Part shown: piece by piece, positions 1-7,896 of the stretch
Numbering within the stretch: the stretch's first letter is position 1
How the letters are laid out: each line of letters begins with the position of its first letter
Source of the DNA: Pelagibacteraceae bacterium AG-313-A04
GTDB taxonomy: Bacteria > Pseudomonadota > Alphaproteobacteria > Pelagibacterales > Pelagibacteraceae
Assembly: GCA_003284275.1 (NCBI GenBank)
Contig: QBVU01000009.1
Span: forward strand, 1 to 35,363
Length of the DNA: 35,363 bases
Reading direction: 5' to 3'
Program-made: the position numbers and the translations under genes
The notes under the pieces: generated by a model
The model's database searches: none
Told to the model about the DNA's origin: nothing
Seen by the model: only the letters and a program-made list of their open reading frames with translations

Positions 1-2
1 CA

Positions 3-827
3 TTATGGTGGGGTGTAATTGGAACAATCTTTTTTAAATTTGTATCATTTGCTACTTTCATCGAACTCACAGTGCATAGGACTATTTGGACAGCAGTTCT
101 TTTAATTTTGAGCACAAGTCTATTAAGAAAATGGCCCGAATTTATAAAAATTTTAAAAAAGAGAAAAAATCAAATTCTGCTTTTCTTATCTGGTTTATTA
201 GTGAGTGTTAATTGGGGAACATGGCTTTACGCTGTTTCCGTTAATAGGTTGCTCGACTCAAGTTTGGGTTATTATATTTATCCTATAATTAGTGTTTTTT
301 TAGGTAAAATTTTTTTAAAGGAAAAACTAAATAAAAATCAATTAATTGCAGTTACTTTAGTGGTAATTTCATTGTTATATTTTTTACTAAAATTAGGTGA
401 ATTACCATGGATAGGTCTTACAGTGGCAGTTACTTTCAGTATATACGGTTTAATTAGAAAAAAAATTAGAGTTTCCTCTGATATAGGACTTCTGATTGAA
501 ACATTATTAATTTCACCTATAGCAATAGTTTTATTTATTTATTTAGTTAATATGAATATGAATATATTTTCGACTGAGGAACCAGTTTTATCATTTTACT
601 TATTCTGGTCAGGATTTATGACTTTAGTGCCACTTTTTTTATATACTTTGGGATTTAAAATCATAGGAATAGGTCCAGCAAGCATGATACTATTTTTAAC
701 TCCCACTTCTCAATTTTTGTTAGGTATTACTTATTTCGGCGAAATACTTACATTTGAAAAATTTTTAGGTTTCTTGATAATTTGGGTGGCTGTTTCTATT
801 TATTTAAACGAGTTACGTAAAGAATAG
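3..827 (+). CDS. rarD: RarD/EamA-family permease, 5' end cut by window
   Basis: An inner-membrane permease of the drug/metabolite transporter superfamily. The reading frame is open from base 3. The upstream residues (LWWGVIGTIFFKF, then a hydrophobic stretch and the HRTIW motif) match the start of RarD, where HR-x-IW follows the first membrane helix. The GTG at 72 is therefore an internal valine codon, and the true start lies outside the window. About 275 residues remain against a usual 290-300, with roughly ten hydrophobic segments and the typical C-terminal helix followed by a short basic tail. The last 28 bases overlap the convergent thiV gene. RarD was named for chloramphenicol resistance, but the natural substrate is unknown. 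The family call is firm; the substrate cannot be read from sequence. Confidence 0.85.
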   Translation, partial: LWWGVIGTIFFKFVSFATFIELTVHRTIWTAVLLILSTSLLRKWPEFIKILKKRKNQILLFLSGLLVSVNWGTWLYAVSVNRLLDSSLGYYIYPIISVFLGKIFLKEKLNKNQLIAVTLVVISLLYFLLKLGELPWIGLTVAVTFSIYGLIRKKIRVSSDIGLLIETLLISPIAIVLFIYLVNMNMNIFSTEEPVLSFYLFWSGFMTLVPLFLYTLGFKIIGIGPASMILFLTPTSQFLLGITYFGEILTFEKFLGFLIIWVAVSIYLNELRKE

Positions 828-2248
828 AATGCTATCATTAATATTTGAATTATTATTGATAACGCAAAAGATATAAAAAGTAAATTTGTTATAATAATTG
901 AACTAAAAAATTCTAATGGTAATAAATTTCCAACAAGTATACTTGATTGAAAATTTGTACTGGGAAAAAATAATAATCCAGTGAACAATGCACTAAAAAT
1001 AGACACATATGCTAATTTAGAATTAATATTTTTATTAAAAAAACCGTAGAAAATTGTCACTACTGCAGCGCAGCAAAACAAATCTGCTAACAAAAATAAA
1101 TACAAAATACTGAAACCCTTTGAAGCTAAAATAAAAACTAAAATACATATAAGTATAATTATATAATTTGTTTTATTTCCAACAGATTTTTCAGAAATTA
1201 ATTTATTAATTTGATTACCATTTACGATCAAGATGCTTGAAATTGCATTTATTAAAGTATCAATGGTGCTTAAAGTTAATGTTAGAGCAAGAACAAGTAT
1301 TGATATAGTTATTATAGAATTATTGTTTAGTATCAAATCAAAAAAAGCTAAATCTGGTATTACTTTTGAATTTAATGATAAAGAAATTAATCCTGAATAA
1401 CCCATCCAAAAAACAATTATAAAAATGATTATAGAGGAGTAGATTAAGCTTTTTTTTAATATTAAATTATTTTTTGCAGCAAATACTCTTTGCCAATTTC
1501 CTTGGTGAAATAAATTTGTTGCTGCTACTGCAATAAAAAAAGTCAAACCGGCTGTATAATTTGGTATGTACTTGCTATTTACAAGATTTGATACATTTTG
1601 TTTAATTAATTCAAAGCTGTTTATTTCTAATTTACCCAAAATTACAATTGCAGAAGTAAATACTAGTCCTGCAATTACAATAAATTGGTATTTATCAGTT
1701 ATTATTGAAAGTTTGAATCCACCCTTTAATATATAAAGTAAACAAATTATTAATGTTATACCTGCTGAAATCCATAGTGGTGTCTTGGAGATAAAGTTTA
1801 TTAGAAAAGCTATTGCTGTAACTTCAGCAATCAAAAAAATTATTAAATAAAACAAAATTAAAAATAAACTTATTTTTAGCACTCCTAAACCAAAACGCTT
1901 TTTAATAAACTCTGTTAAGCTTAATCCTTTTGAAAATTCATTTCTAATTTTAGGTCCAAAATTATATAATAATAACATTGGTGTTGCTGCACCAAACGCA
2001 TATCCTATTACTGCTCCTAGGCCGCCCCAAGTGGCTGCTGAAGCAGGACCAAATAATATCCAAGCTCCTAAAGCGGATGCTGCTAAACTTGTTGTTAATG
2101 AAAAAGTATTTTCATCTCTATTCCCAATAATATAGTTACTTTTATTTAGTTTTTTTTTTGAGTTTAAATATCCCAATCCTACAAAAAAAAGGCCTACTAA
2201 GATCGTTATAAATAACGATGTTTGCGCTGATAAATATATTTTTTCCAT
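800..2248 (-). CDS. thiV: ThiV: Na+:solute symporter, probable thiamin-pyrimidine (HMP) uptake
   Basis: A 482-residue integral membrane protein of the sodium:solute symporter (SSS) family with about 13 hydrophobic helices. The early region with LAASALGAWILFGPASAATW resembles the sodium-site part of SSS transporters. A TPP riboswitch lies directly upstream and its last conserved bases merge with the ribosome binding site. In SAR11, which lacks thiC and cannot make the thiamin pyrimidine, a riboswitch-controlled SSS gene named thiV is the proposed importer of HMP (recalled knowledge). The family and control are seen here; the HMP substrate is inferred. The gene follows umuC on the same strand but has a promoter-like sequence of its own. 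Its 3' end overlaps rarD by 28 bases. Confidence 0.85.
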   Translation of the reverse strand: MEKIYLSAQTSLFITILVGLFFVGLGYLNSKKKLNKSNYIIGNRDENTFSLTTSLAASALGAWILFGPASAATWGGLGAVIGYAFGAATPMLLLYNFGPKIRNEFSKGLSLTEFIKKRFGLGVLKISLFLILFYLIIFLIAEVTAIAFLINFISKTPLWISAGITLIICLLYILKGGFKLSIITDKYQFIVIAGLVFTSAIVILGKLEINSFELIKQNVSNLVNSKYIPNYTAGLTFFIAVAATNLFHQGNWQRVFAAKNNLILKKSLIYSSIIIFIIVFWMGYSGLISLSLNSKVIPDLAFFDLILNNNSIITISILVLALTLTLSTIDTLINAISSILIVNGNQINKLISEKSVGNKTNYIIILICILVFILASKGFSILYLFLLADLFCCAAVVTIFYGFFNKNINSKLAYVSIFSALFTGLLFFPSTNFQSSILVGNLLPLEFFSSIIITNLLFISFALSIIIQILMIAFYSLRNSFK

Positions 2249-2315
2249 AATTCCCTCACTGAATTACCGGTCAGGTTCGTCGGGTTTAATCTCAGTCTTT
2301 TAGACACCCCGTGTT
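2249..2315 (-). promoter_or_regulatory. TPP riboswitch (THI element) controlling thiV
   Basis: Read on the minus strand, the region contains in order CACGGGGTG, a very short hairpin (GTC-TAAAA-GAC), CTGAGA (2290-2295), ACCC, ACCTGA (2271-2276) and the closing AGGGA. These are the invariant blocks of the thiamin pyrophosphate aptamer. The optional P3 arm is reduced to about three pairs, and the P4 helix (CCGG with TCAG) has a C-A mismatch. Only four or five bases separate GAGGG from the thiV ATG, so the 3' strand of the aptamer core also acts as Shine-Dalgarno sequence. There is no room for a separate expression platform, so ligand binding probably blocks ribosome access directly. Confidence 0.93.
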
Positions 2316-2318
2316 TTC

Positions 2319-2348
2319 TTTATATACTTATCTTAGGTAGCAAGTCAA
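2319..2348 (-). promoter_or_regulatory. Probable sigma70-type promoter of thiV inside the umuC 3' end
   Basis: On the minus strand TTGACT (2343-2348) is followed after 18 bases by TATAAA (2319-2324), or after 17 by ATATAA. The predicted start is near 2312, just at the first base of the TPP aptamer. The -10 box overlaps the umuC stop codon and the -35 lies in umuC coding sequence. This would let thiV respond to thiamin independently of umuDC. The match is good for an AT-rich genome but is not proven. Confidence 0.6.
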
Positions 2349-3597
2349 ATGATGCTGTATCTATTTTTGAAGAGTGTTCTCTACGCATTTTCCAATCATT
2401 ATTTATCCCTGCCTGTGCTATACTTATTGCATTACGTCCATATTTTGCATTTGTAAAATCTATTGCTTTCATTAATGTTTTTGATTTATTTTCTAAAATA
2501 GGTGCTAACAAGTTTAATTCTTTTTCTGATGAATTTTTTAACTTCGATAAAATAATTCCAGCTTTTTGATAAAAATATCCATATTTATAAATTTTATTTA
2601 ATCCGTTTATAGCAGTTTTGATTAACTCTAAACTGTTATTAGTATCTACAGGTAGTTCGATTGTTATAGAATTTGAATAATATTTTCTACTCTTATCAAA
2701 AGGACTTGTTCTAATAAATACTGTCACCGCTCTTGTGGTTTGTTTATCTGTTCTTATTTTTTCCGCTGCATTCAAACAATGTGTTGTTATGGACTCTTTT
2801 AATTTATTTAAACTTTCAACTTTTTTTCCAAAAGATCTTGATACACAGCAACTTTTTCTTTTTGTTTCTTCTGTTTCTAAATCAATACAAGGTATTCCTC
2901 TTAACTCCATTACTGTTTTTGCACCCAGCACGTTTGTGCTTTTTTTTACCCAAGTGTTAGATATGTTCTTTAATTTATATGCATTATCTATTCCGTTCTT
3001 AATATATAATTTTGACAGCTGTCTACCAACACCCCATACATCGGAAATTCTAAAATTTTTTAATGTTTCGTCGATATTTTCTTTTAAAAATATTACGCCA
3101 GCTTTATTTTTTTTAGCCACATGGTTTGCAACCTTGCTTAAAGTTTTTGTACATGAAATACCAACACTTGTTGGAATTCCAGTCCACTTAAAAACTCTTT
3201 CTCTAATCATTCTCCCATATTCTTCTGTCATTTCATTTTTTATATGTGATAAATCTATAAATGCCTCGTCTATCGAATAAATTTCTATTTTATTTGAAAA
3301 TCCTTTTAATGTACTCATTACCCTTCTAGATAGATCCCCATATAACGAATAGTTAGAAGAAAATATTTGAACATTATTTTTTTTAACCAATTCTTTAACT
3401 TTAAAATACGGTTCTCCCATCTTAATTCCTAATGCTTTAGCTTCTGTCGATCTTGATATTACACAACCATCGTTATTTGATAGAACAACAACAGGCGCAT
3501 TTCTTATTTTGGGATTAAATAATCTCTCACATGAAACGTAGAAAGAGTTGCAATCAACAAGAGCAATTTTTTTTTTACTATTGTTTATGAATGACAT
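2320..3597 (-). CDS. umuC: UmuC, Y-family DNA polymerase V catalytic subunit
   Basis: A translesion polymerase subunit that copies damaged DNA after SOS induction, together with processed UmuD. The 425-residue length is typical. Catalytic acidic residues are visible: Asp15 in [11 protein letters not shown] and Asp110-Glu111 in [11 protein letters not shown]. Helix-hairpin-helix-type sequence ([19 protein letters not shown]) follows. Near residue 350 ELNLLAP sits where E. coli UmuC has its beta-clamp binding peptide QLNLF, and the C-terminal DWKMRRE block is also conserved. The start overlaps the end of umuD by 20 bases, so the two are co-translated. The stop codon lies within the -10 box of the downstream thiV promoter. 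The assignment is firm. Confidence 0.96.
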   Translation of the reverse strand: MSFINNSKKKIALVDCNSFYVSCERLFNPKIRNAPVVVLSNNDGCVISRSTEAKALGIKMGEPYFKVKELVKKNNVQIFSSNYSLYGDLSRRVMSTLKGFSNKIEIYSIDEAFIDLSHIKNEMTEEYGRMIRERVFKWTGIPTSVGISCTKTLSKVANHVAKKNKAGVIFLKENIDETLKNFRISDVWGVGRQLSKLYIKNGIDNAYKLKNISNTWVKKSTNVLGAKTVMELRGIPCIDLETEETKRKSCCVSRSFGKKVESLNKLKESITTHCLNAAEKIRTDKQTTRAVTVFIRTSPFDKSRKYYSNSITIELPVDTNNSLELIKTAINGLNKIYKYGYFYQKAGIILSKLKNSSEKELNLLAPILENKSKTLMKAIDFTNAKYGRNAISIAQAGINNDWKMRREHSSKIDTASFDLLPKISI

Positions 3598-3970
3598 ATG
3601 TCACTACCCCCCAAATTATAATTTCTGGATTATCTGTTAAATTAATTCTATCTGATGTATTTTTAGACCCAGATGTCAGATAGTTAGTTTCTTTGCTTTT
3701 GATTAGAGTTTTTACTACAAGTTCTTCATTAACATTCGCTATTACTGTGGAAAAATTTTTTGGGTTTAAACTTTTATCTACTATTAATAAATCTCCATCA
3801 TATATACCGACGTTAGTCATTGATTTTCCCTGAACTCTTATAATAAAAGTAGCTGGTGCATTTGTTATTAAGTGTGAATTCAAATCTATATCATCTTCAA
3901 TATAATCAGTGGCTGGCGACGGAAAGCCGGCCCCTACTTTATGTAAATAAAATGGTATCGTTAGCTTCAT
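3578..3970 (-). CDS. umuD: UmuD, self-cleaving subunit of DNA polymerase V
   Basis: A LexA-like S24 serine peptidase of 130 residues. RecA filaments stimulate self-cleavage to UmuD', which joins UmuC as polymerase V. The cleavage site is the Ala14-Gly15 bond, followed by [10 protein letters not shown]. The nucleophile is Ser50 (GKSM) and the general base is Lys87 (VVKTL); their 37-residue spacing equals Ser60/Lys97 of E. coli. The N-terminal arm before the cleavage site is 14 residues against 24 in E. coli. The ATG at 3970 is only about 12 bases from the predicted transcription start, with no clear Shine-Dalgarno sequence, so the message may be almost leaderless. An SOS box overlaps the promoter. 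Confidence 0.95.
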   Translation of the reverse strand: MKLTIPFYLHKVGAGFPSPATDYIEDDIDLNSHLITNAPATFIIRVQGKSMTNVGIYDGDLLIVDKSLNPKNFSTVIANVNEELVVKTLIKSKETNYLTSGSKNTSDRINLTDNPEIIIWGVVTYVIHKQ

Positions 3971-3974
3971 AAAT

Positions 3975-3989
3975 GTTCTTGTTTTGTTC
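3975..3989 (-). promoter_or_regulatory. Alphaproteobacterial LexA (SOS) box of umuDC
   Basis: The plus strand reads GTTCTTGTTTTGTTC, an exact GTTC-N7-GTTC direct repeat. That is the LexA operator described for alphaproteobacteria such as Rhodobacter, Caulobacter and rhizobia; it differs from the CTGT-N8-ACAG palindrome of gammaproteobacteria. It starts one base after the -10 hexamer and covers the predicted start site, an ideal place for repression. Its position in front of umuD makes chance unlikely. Confidence 0.88.
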
Positions 3990-4019
3990 TTTATAGCTGA
4001 TAAACTGCCCTTCAGTCAA
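3990..4019 (-). promoter_or_regulatory. umuDC promoter
   Basis: On the minus strand TTGACT (4014-4019) is followed after 18 bases by TATAAA (3990-3995), or after 17 by CTATAA. The LexA box abuts the -10 on its downstream side. The rest of the 124-base divergent gap to 4094 carries an AT-rich tract and GGAGAGG (about 4070-4076). The latter is roughly 17 bases from the GTG of the next gene, which is far for a Shine-Dalgarno sequence. Confidence 0.7.
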
Positions 4020-4094
4020 CCCCTTTGATTTAAGTTAATTAAGTGGGTCAAATTGCAAATCGAAAAAAAGGAGAGGATTAGCTATTAAATTAAT

Positions 4095-4865
4095 GTGATT
4101 AAAAAAATTTTTTCAGTATTATTAATATTACTTATAACGACAAGCGCTCAAGCAGCATCAAAATTAGACGCGATCAAAAAAAGCGGTGAATTAAGAGTTG
4201 GTACCACAGGAGACTGGGATCCAATGTCAATGAAAGACCCTGCTACAAACAAGTACAAAGGGTTTGATATAGATGTAATGAGAGAGTTGGCTAAAGATTT
4301 GGGTGTTAAAGTAAAATTTGTTCCTGCTGAATGGAAGACTATTGTTGCTGGAATAACTGCGGACAGATATGATATTTCTACTAGCGTAACTAAAACCCCT
4401 AAAAGAGCTGAGGTAGCAGGTTTTACAGCTACATATTATAAATACGGAACTGTTCCTTTGGTACTAAAAAAGAATTTAAAAAAGTTTCCAACCTGGGACT
4501 CCTTAAACAATAAAGATGTTAAAATAGCTACTACGTTAGGTACCTCTCAAGAAGAAAAAGCAAAAGAATTTTTTCCAAAATCAAAATTACAATCAGTTGA
4601 AGCGCCTGCTAGAGACTTTCAAGAAGTACTTGCTGGTAGAGCTGACGGAAATATTACAAGTTCAACTGAAGCTAACAAATTAGTAATTAAATATCCTCAA
4701 TTAGCTATTGTACCAGATGGTGAAAAAAATCCAGCTTTCTTGGCTATGATGGTTCCAAAAGGTGATAAAGTTTGGAATGATTATGTAAGCAATTGGATAA
4801 AGAAAAAACAATCATCAGGATTTTTCAAACGATTACTAGCTAAGTATAACTTAAAGAGCTTATAA
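4095..4865 (+). CDS. Periplasmic solute-binding protein, polar amino acid / PheC-like
   Basis: A 256-residue secreted protein of binding-protein family 3. A signal peptide of about 20 residues ends in AQA-A. The mature part starts [11 protein letters not shown] and has YKGFDIDVM, the two-lobed fold signature. The sequence is closer to cyclohexadienyl dehydratase (PheC) than to typical GlnH: GTTGD, the Trp80 block, Arg104, and Glu192 in the segment after RADG, which aligns with the catalytic glutamate of PheC. It may bind an amino acid for the permease next door, or make phenylpyruvate from prephenate in the periplasm. The start is GTG; an in-frame stop lies three codons upstream, so no longer form is likely. 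No ATPase gene is adjacent. Confidence 0.8.
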   Translation: MIKKIFSVLLILLITTSAQAASKLDAIKKSGELRVGTTGDWDPMSMKDPATNKYKGFDIDVMRELAKDLGVKVKFVPAEWKTIVAGITADRYDISTSVTKTPKRAEVAGFTATYYKYGTVPLVLKKNLKKFPTWDSLNNKDVKIATTLGTSQEEKAKEFFPKSKLQSVEAPARDFQEVLAGRADGNITSSTEANKLVIKYPQLAIVPDGEKNPAFLAMMVPKGDKVWNDYVSNWIKKKQSSGFFKRLLAKYNLKSL

Positions 4866-4906
4866 TTTAAGTTTCCATCCCTTCAATTAACAAATATAGT
4901 CAATTA

Positions 4907-5641
4907 GTGAAATTTTTAAAAATAGTTGCTCTATTATTTTTACTACAAGGGTGTAGCTCAAATTACGAATGGGGCTGGTATATCTTAAGTCCTGAAAACA
5001 TAGAGGGTTTAACTAATTTAAAATTTTTAATAAGTGGAATTACTACAACTATTTATATTTCAGTTGTATCAATCATTCTTGCAATGATTATCGGCTTGAT
5101 CGTAGCTCTTCCTTCTCTTTCAAATAATAAATTTTTAAGTTATTTTAATATTACATATGTAGAAATTGTCAGAGCTATTCCATTATTAGTTTTAATTCTT
5201 TGGATTTATTATGGCCTACCAATTATGATAGGTGTAAGTTTCTCTCCATTTGTTTCAGGTATAATCGCTTTGACTATAAGTGAAAGTGCTTTTCAAGCAG
5301 AAATTTTTAGAGCTGGAATTAATTCAATTTCAAAAGGTCAACATGAAGTATCTGAATCTTTAGGAATGGATTTCTGGAGGAAGATGAGATTAGTGATCTT
5401 GCCCCAAGCAATTAAAGTAGTATTACCTGCCATGGGAAATCAATTTGTATATGTTTTAAAAATGTCTTCGCTCGTATCAATTATTGGTATAGGCGATTTA
5501 ACAAGAAAAGCTAACGAGCTAGTCACTACTACCTATAGACCTTTAGAAATATATACTTTTTTAATTTTGGAATACTTAGTGCTAATTTTAGTAGTATCTT
5601 ATTTTGTGAGAAAATTAGAAAATAAACTAGAATACAAATAA
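4907..5641 (+). CDS. Polar amino acid ABC transporter permease (HisM/GlnP type)
   Basis: An inner-membrane permease of 244 residues. It has the family EAA-type loop (SESLGMDFWRKMRLVILPQA) that docks on the ATPase, and about five membrane helices. The helix starting near residue 40 (TTTIYISVVSIILAMIIG) begins the usual family region. Unusually, the first 16 residues look like a lipoprotein signal (LLFLLQGC, lipobox cysteine at 16), followed by an exported-looking segment NYEWGWYILSP. The start is GTG, 41 bases after the binding protein, so the two are probably cotranscribed. The cognate ATPase must be encoded elsewhere. The 3' end overlaps the convergent MATE gene by 15 bases. Confidence 0.87.
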   Translation: MKFLKIVALLFLLQGCSSNYEWGWYILSPENIEGLTNLKFLISGITTTIYISVVSIILAMIIGLIVALPSLSNNKFLSYFNITYVEIVRAIPLLVLILWIYYGLPIMIGVSFSPFVSGIIALTISESAFQAEIFRAGINSISKGQHEVSESLGMDFWRKMRLVILPQAIKVVLPAMGNQFVYVLKMSSLVSIIGIGDLTRKANELVTTTYRPLEIYTFLILEYLVLILVVSYFVRKLENKLEYK

Positions 5642-6988
5642 TTTTTTAAAAGAAATTCTAAATACTCTCTTTAAAAAGAATGGAACAAAAATTAATACAA
5701 CTAATCCCATCATCCAATTTGTTACTAAAATCGTATAAAAAATATCTTGATATTCACCGTTTCTAATATTTATAACATACCATAACGACATAAATGGTAT
5801 TAAAGTTAATCTAAGTATTGTCATGTATAAACTATAAATGGGCCTTTTTAGTGCCTGAAATAAAGCAGAGGTAATAAAGAAAACAGGATAAACTGGTCCA
5901 ATTAGAGCTGCTACTTGTAAGTAAAGTGCTCCTCTACGGATTACTTCTAAATCATTAGTAAAAAAAGAGATTATGATTTCTGAAGTTAGATAAACAAATA
6001 TACCTGCTAATACCATAAATCCTGAACCAAACATTAGAGCTTTTCCATACACTTCTTTTACTCTGAAATACATTTTTGCCCCAAAGTTTTGACCTGCAAT
6101 TGATAAAACAGCGGTATTTAAACCTATAACTGGTAACAATAAAACTTGTTCAATTCTAACAGCAGTACCATAACCCGCTGTAGCTAATTCTCCAAACTGA
6201 CCAACAAAATAGAAAATATTAAATACTCCAAACATTATCATCAACATAGTAAACATTATTGGTACTGATTGTTTAAAAAGCGAGCTTAAGTAATCAATTT
6301 TTGGTTTAAAGCATTCTAGATAAAGGAATTTTTTTAATTTACAGCAATAAACTTTATTAGCTAAATATATTAAGCCGATACACTGAGAAACTATTGTAGC
6401 TATAGCTAAACCTGCAATTCCAAATGCTGGTATAAATCCATAACCAAATATGAATAATGGATTTAAAAAAATATTTAAGAAAAAAGTAAAAATTAAAACA
6501 TTTCTATAACTTTTTGTATCACCTTGAGCATTTAATGTTCCATTCAAAGATAATTGAACTAATATAATGATAGCTCCAAAAAAAATAATATCTAAGTATT
6601 CACGTGTTAAAATTATACTTTCTTCAGTGGAACCCATAATTCTTAAAAGTTCATCAGAAAAATTTAAACCAAATAAAGTTACGAAAATTGAAACTACAAT
6701 TGCTAATATTATTGACTGAGCAACGTACATTGATGCTTTTCTGTCCTCTTTGGCTCCAATTGAATTACTAATTAAAGCTGTTGTTCCAGCTCCAATACCA
6801 ACCGCAACAGCTATTGCTATAAAATAAATTGGCCAGGATTTTGCAATTGCTGCTAGCGCCTCTGATGAAATTTTTCCAGCAAAATAAGTATCGACTAGAT
6901 TGTAAAAAGTTTGAAAGAGAGACCCTGTACTTGCAGGTATGGTTACTTTTCTAAGAAGCTGCCAAATCGAACCTTTAGTCAAATCCAT
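5627..6988 (-). CDS. MATE-family multidrug/toxin efflux transporter
   Basis: A 453-residue membrane protein with about 12 hydrophobic helices in two similar halves. It begins with the MATE hallmark IPASTGSLFQTFYNLVDTYFAG. The second half repeats the pattern with AGYGTAVRIEQVLLLPVIGLNTAVLSIAGQNFGA. Such proteins export cationic or other small toxic compounds in exchange for Na+ or H+; the substrate cannot be predicted. The start lies 2 bases after the trhO stop, making it the last gene of the gatC-led run. The stop overlaps the convergent ABC permease by 15 bases. Confidence 0.92.
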   Translation of the reverse strand: MDLTKGSIWQLLRKVTIPASTGSLFQTFYNLVDTYFAGKISSEALAAIAKSWPIYFIAIAVAVGIGAGTTALISNSIGAKEDRKASMYVAQSIILAIVVSIFVTLFGLNFSDELLRIMGSTEESIILTREYLDIIFFGAIIILVQLSLNGTLNAQGDTKSYRNVLIFTFFLNIFLNPLFIFGYGFIPAFGIAGLAIATIVSQCIGLIYLANKVYCCKLKKFLYLECFKPKIDYLSSLFKQSVPIMFTMLMIMFGVFNIFYFVGQFGELATAGYGTAVRIEQVLLLPVIGLNTAVLSIAGQNFGAKMYFRVKEVYGKALMFGSGFMVLAGIFVYLTSEIIISFFTNDLEVIRRGALYLQVAALIGPVYPVFFITSALFQALKRPIYSLYMTILRLTLIPFMSLWYVINIRNGEYQDIFYTILVTNWMMGLVVLIFVPFFLKRVFRISFKKLFVF

Positions 6989-6990
6989 AA

Positions 6991-7896
6991 TTAAAATTCC
7001 TTTTGGAACTTATGCTTTCTTCCAGCTTTTTTAGCAAGGTTAATTTGATTTTGCCTCATACGAAATCTATTTTTTTGTGAATTTGAGAGTGTGTCATAAC
7101 ACCTAGGACATGAAACGCCCTCCTCATATTTGTTAGATTTTTTGTCTTTTGGTGAAAAAGGTTTTCTACAACCACTGCATACGAAGTAGGTTCCTTGTTT
7201 TAATTTGTGTTTAAGAGATACTCTATTATCAAAAACAAAACACTCCCCTTTCCATAGACTGTCTTTCTTTTCGATTTTATTTAAATAATTAAGTATCCCG
7301 CCTTTTAATTGGAAAACATTCTTAAAACCTTTTCTTTTTAAAAATATTGAGGCTTTTTCACACCTAATACCTCCGGTGCAAAACATCGCTACAGGTTTTG
7401 CTTTATCAATTTTTTTAAGATATTTTGGAAAATCTCTAAAATTTTGAATATTTGGATTTATAGAATTTTTAAAAGTACCTACATCGTATTCAAATGGCTT
7501 TCTAGCATCTACAACTAAAGTTTCTTTATTTGAAATAAGTTTGTTCCATGATTTCCCAGAAATATATCTATTAAGTTTTTTATTATTTGAATTTATTTTT
7601 AAACCTAGTGGAACAACTTCATTTTTTGCTTTTATTTTACCTTTGTAGAATGGTTGAAAATAACTTTGAGACATATTCTTACTGTCAAAATCTTTAAAAT
7701 TAAATACTTTTTTTAAAGATTTAATTATCTGGATTATATTTCTTTTCTTTCCAGCAATGGTTCCATTAATTCCTTCTTGGGAAAGTATAATTGTACCACT
7801 TATGTTATTTTTTAAAATTTCTCTTTGCAGAAACTCTTTATTTTTCTTCAAAAAATTAATTTTCTTAAACTTATAAAATCCAAAAACAGTGAACAT
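6991..7896 (-). CDS. trhO: TrhO, oxygen-dependent tRNA uridine 5-hydroxylase (rhodanese family)
   Basis: Formerly YceA/UPF0176. It hydroxylates uridine 34 of tRNA to 5-hydroxyuridine, the first step toward cmo5U or mo5U. The 301-residue protein has an N-terminal acylphosphatase-like part with SQEGINGTIAG. A rhodanese domain follows with VVDARKPFEYDVGTF and the active loop CTGGIRC (Cys173 and Cys179). The C-terminal CxxC...CxxC cluster (CSGCRKPFSP, SCPRC) probably binds zinc. Its ATG overlaps the stop of the upstream methyltransferase by one base (TAATG), so translation is coupled. This pairing suggests the hydroxyuridine is methylated by its neighbour. The family assignment is firm. Confidence 0.93.
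   Translation of the reverse strand: MFTVFGFYKFKKINFLKKNKEFLQREILKNNISGTIILSQEGINGTIAGKKRNIIQIIKSLKKVFNFKDFDSKNMSQSYFQPFYKGKIKAKNEVVPLGLKINSNNKKLNRYISGKSWNKLISNKETLVVDARKPFEYDVGTFKNSINPNIQNFRDFPKYLKKIDKAKPVAMFCTGGIRCEKASIFLKRKGFKNVFQLKGGILNYLNKIEKKDSLWKGECFVFDNRVSLKHKLKQGTYFVCSGCRKPFSPKDKKSNKYEEGVSCPRCYDTLSNSQKNRFRMRQNQINLAKKAGRKHKFQKEF

Noticed and set aside
2735-3280. A 181-codon open frame antisense to umuC
   Set aside because: It lies wholly opposite the well-conserved umuC sequence, shows no recognisable motif, and long chance frames arise opposite AT-rich coding DNA.
4070-4076. GGAGAGG as Shine-Dalgarno for the binding protein
   Set aside because: It lies about 17 bases from the GTG start, and an in-frame stop rules out a closer upstream start.
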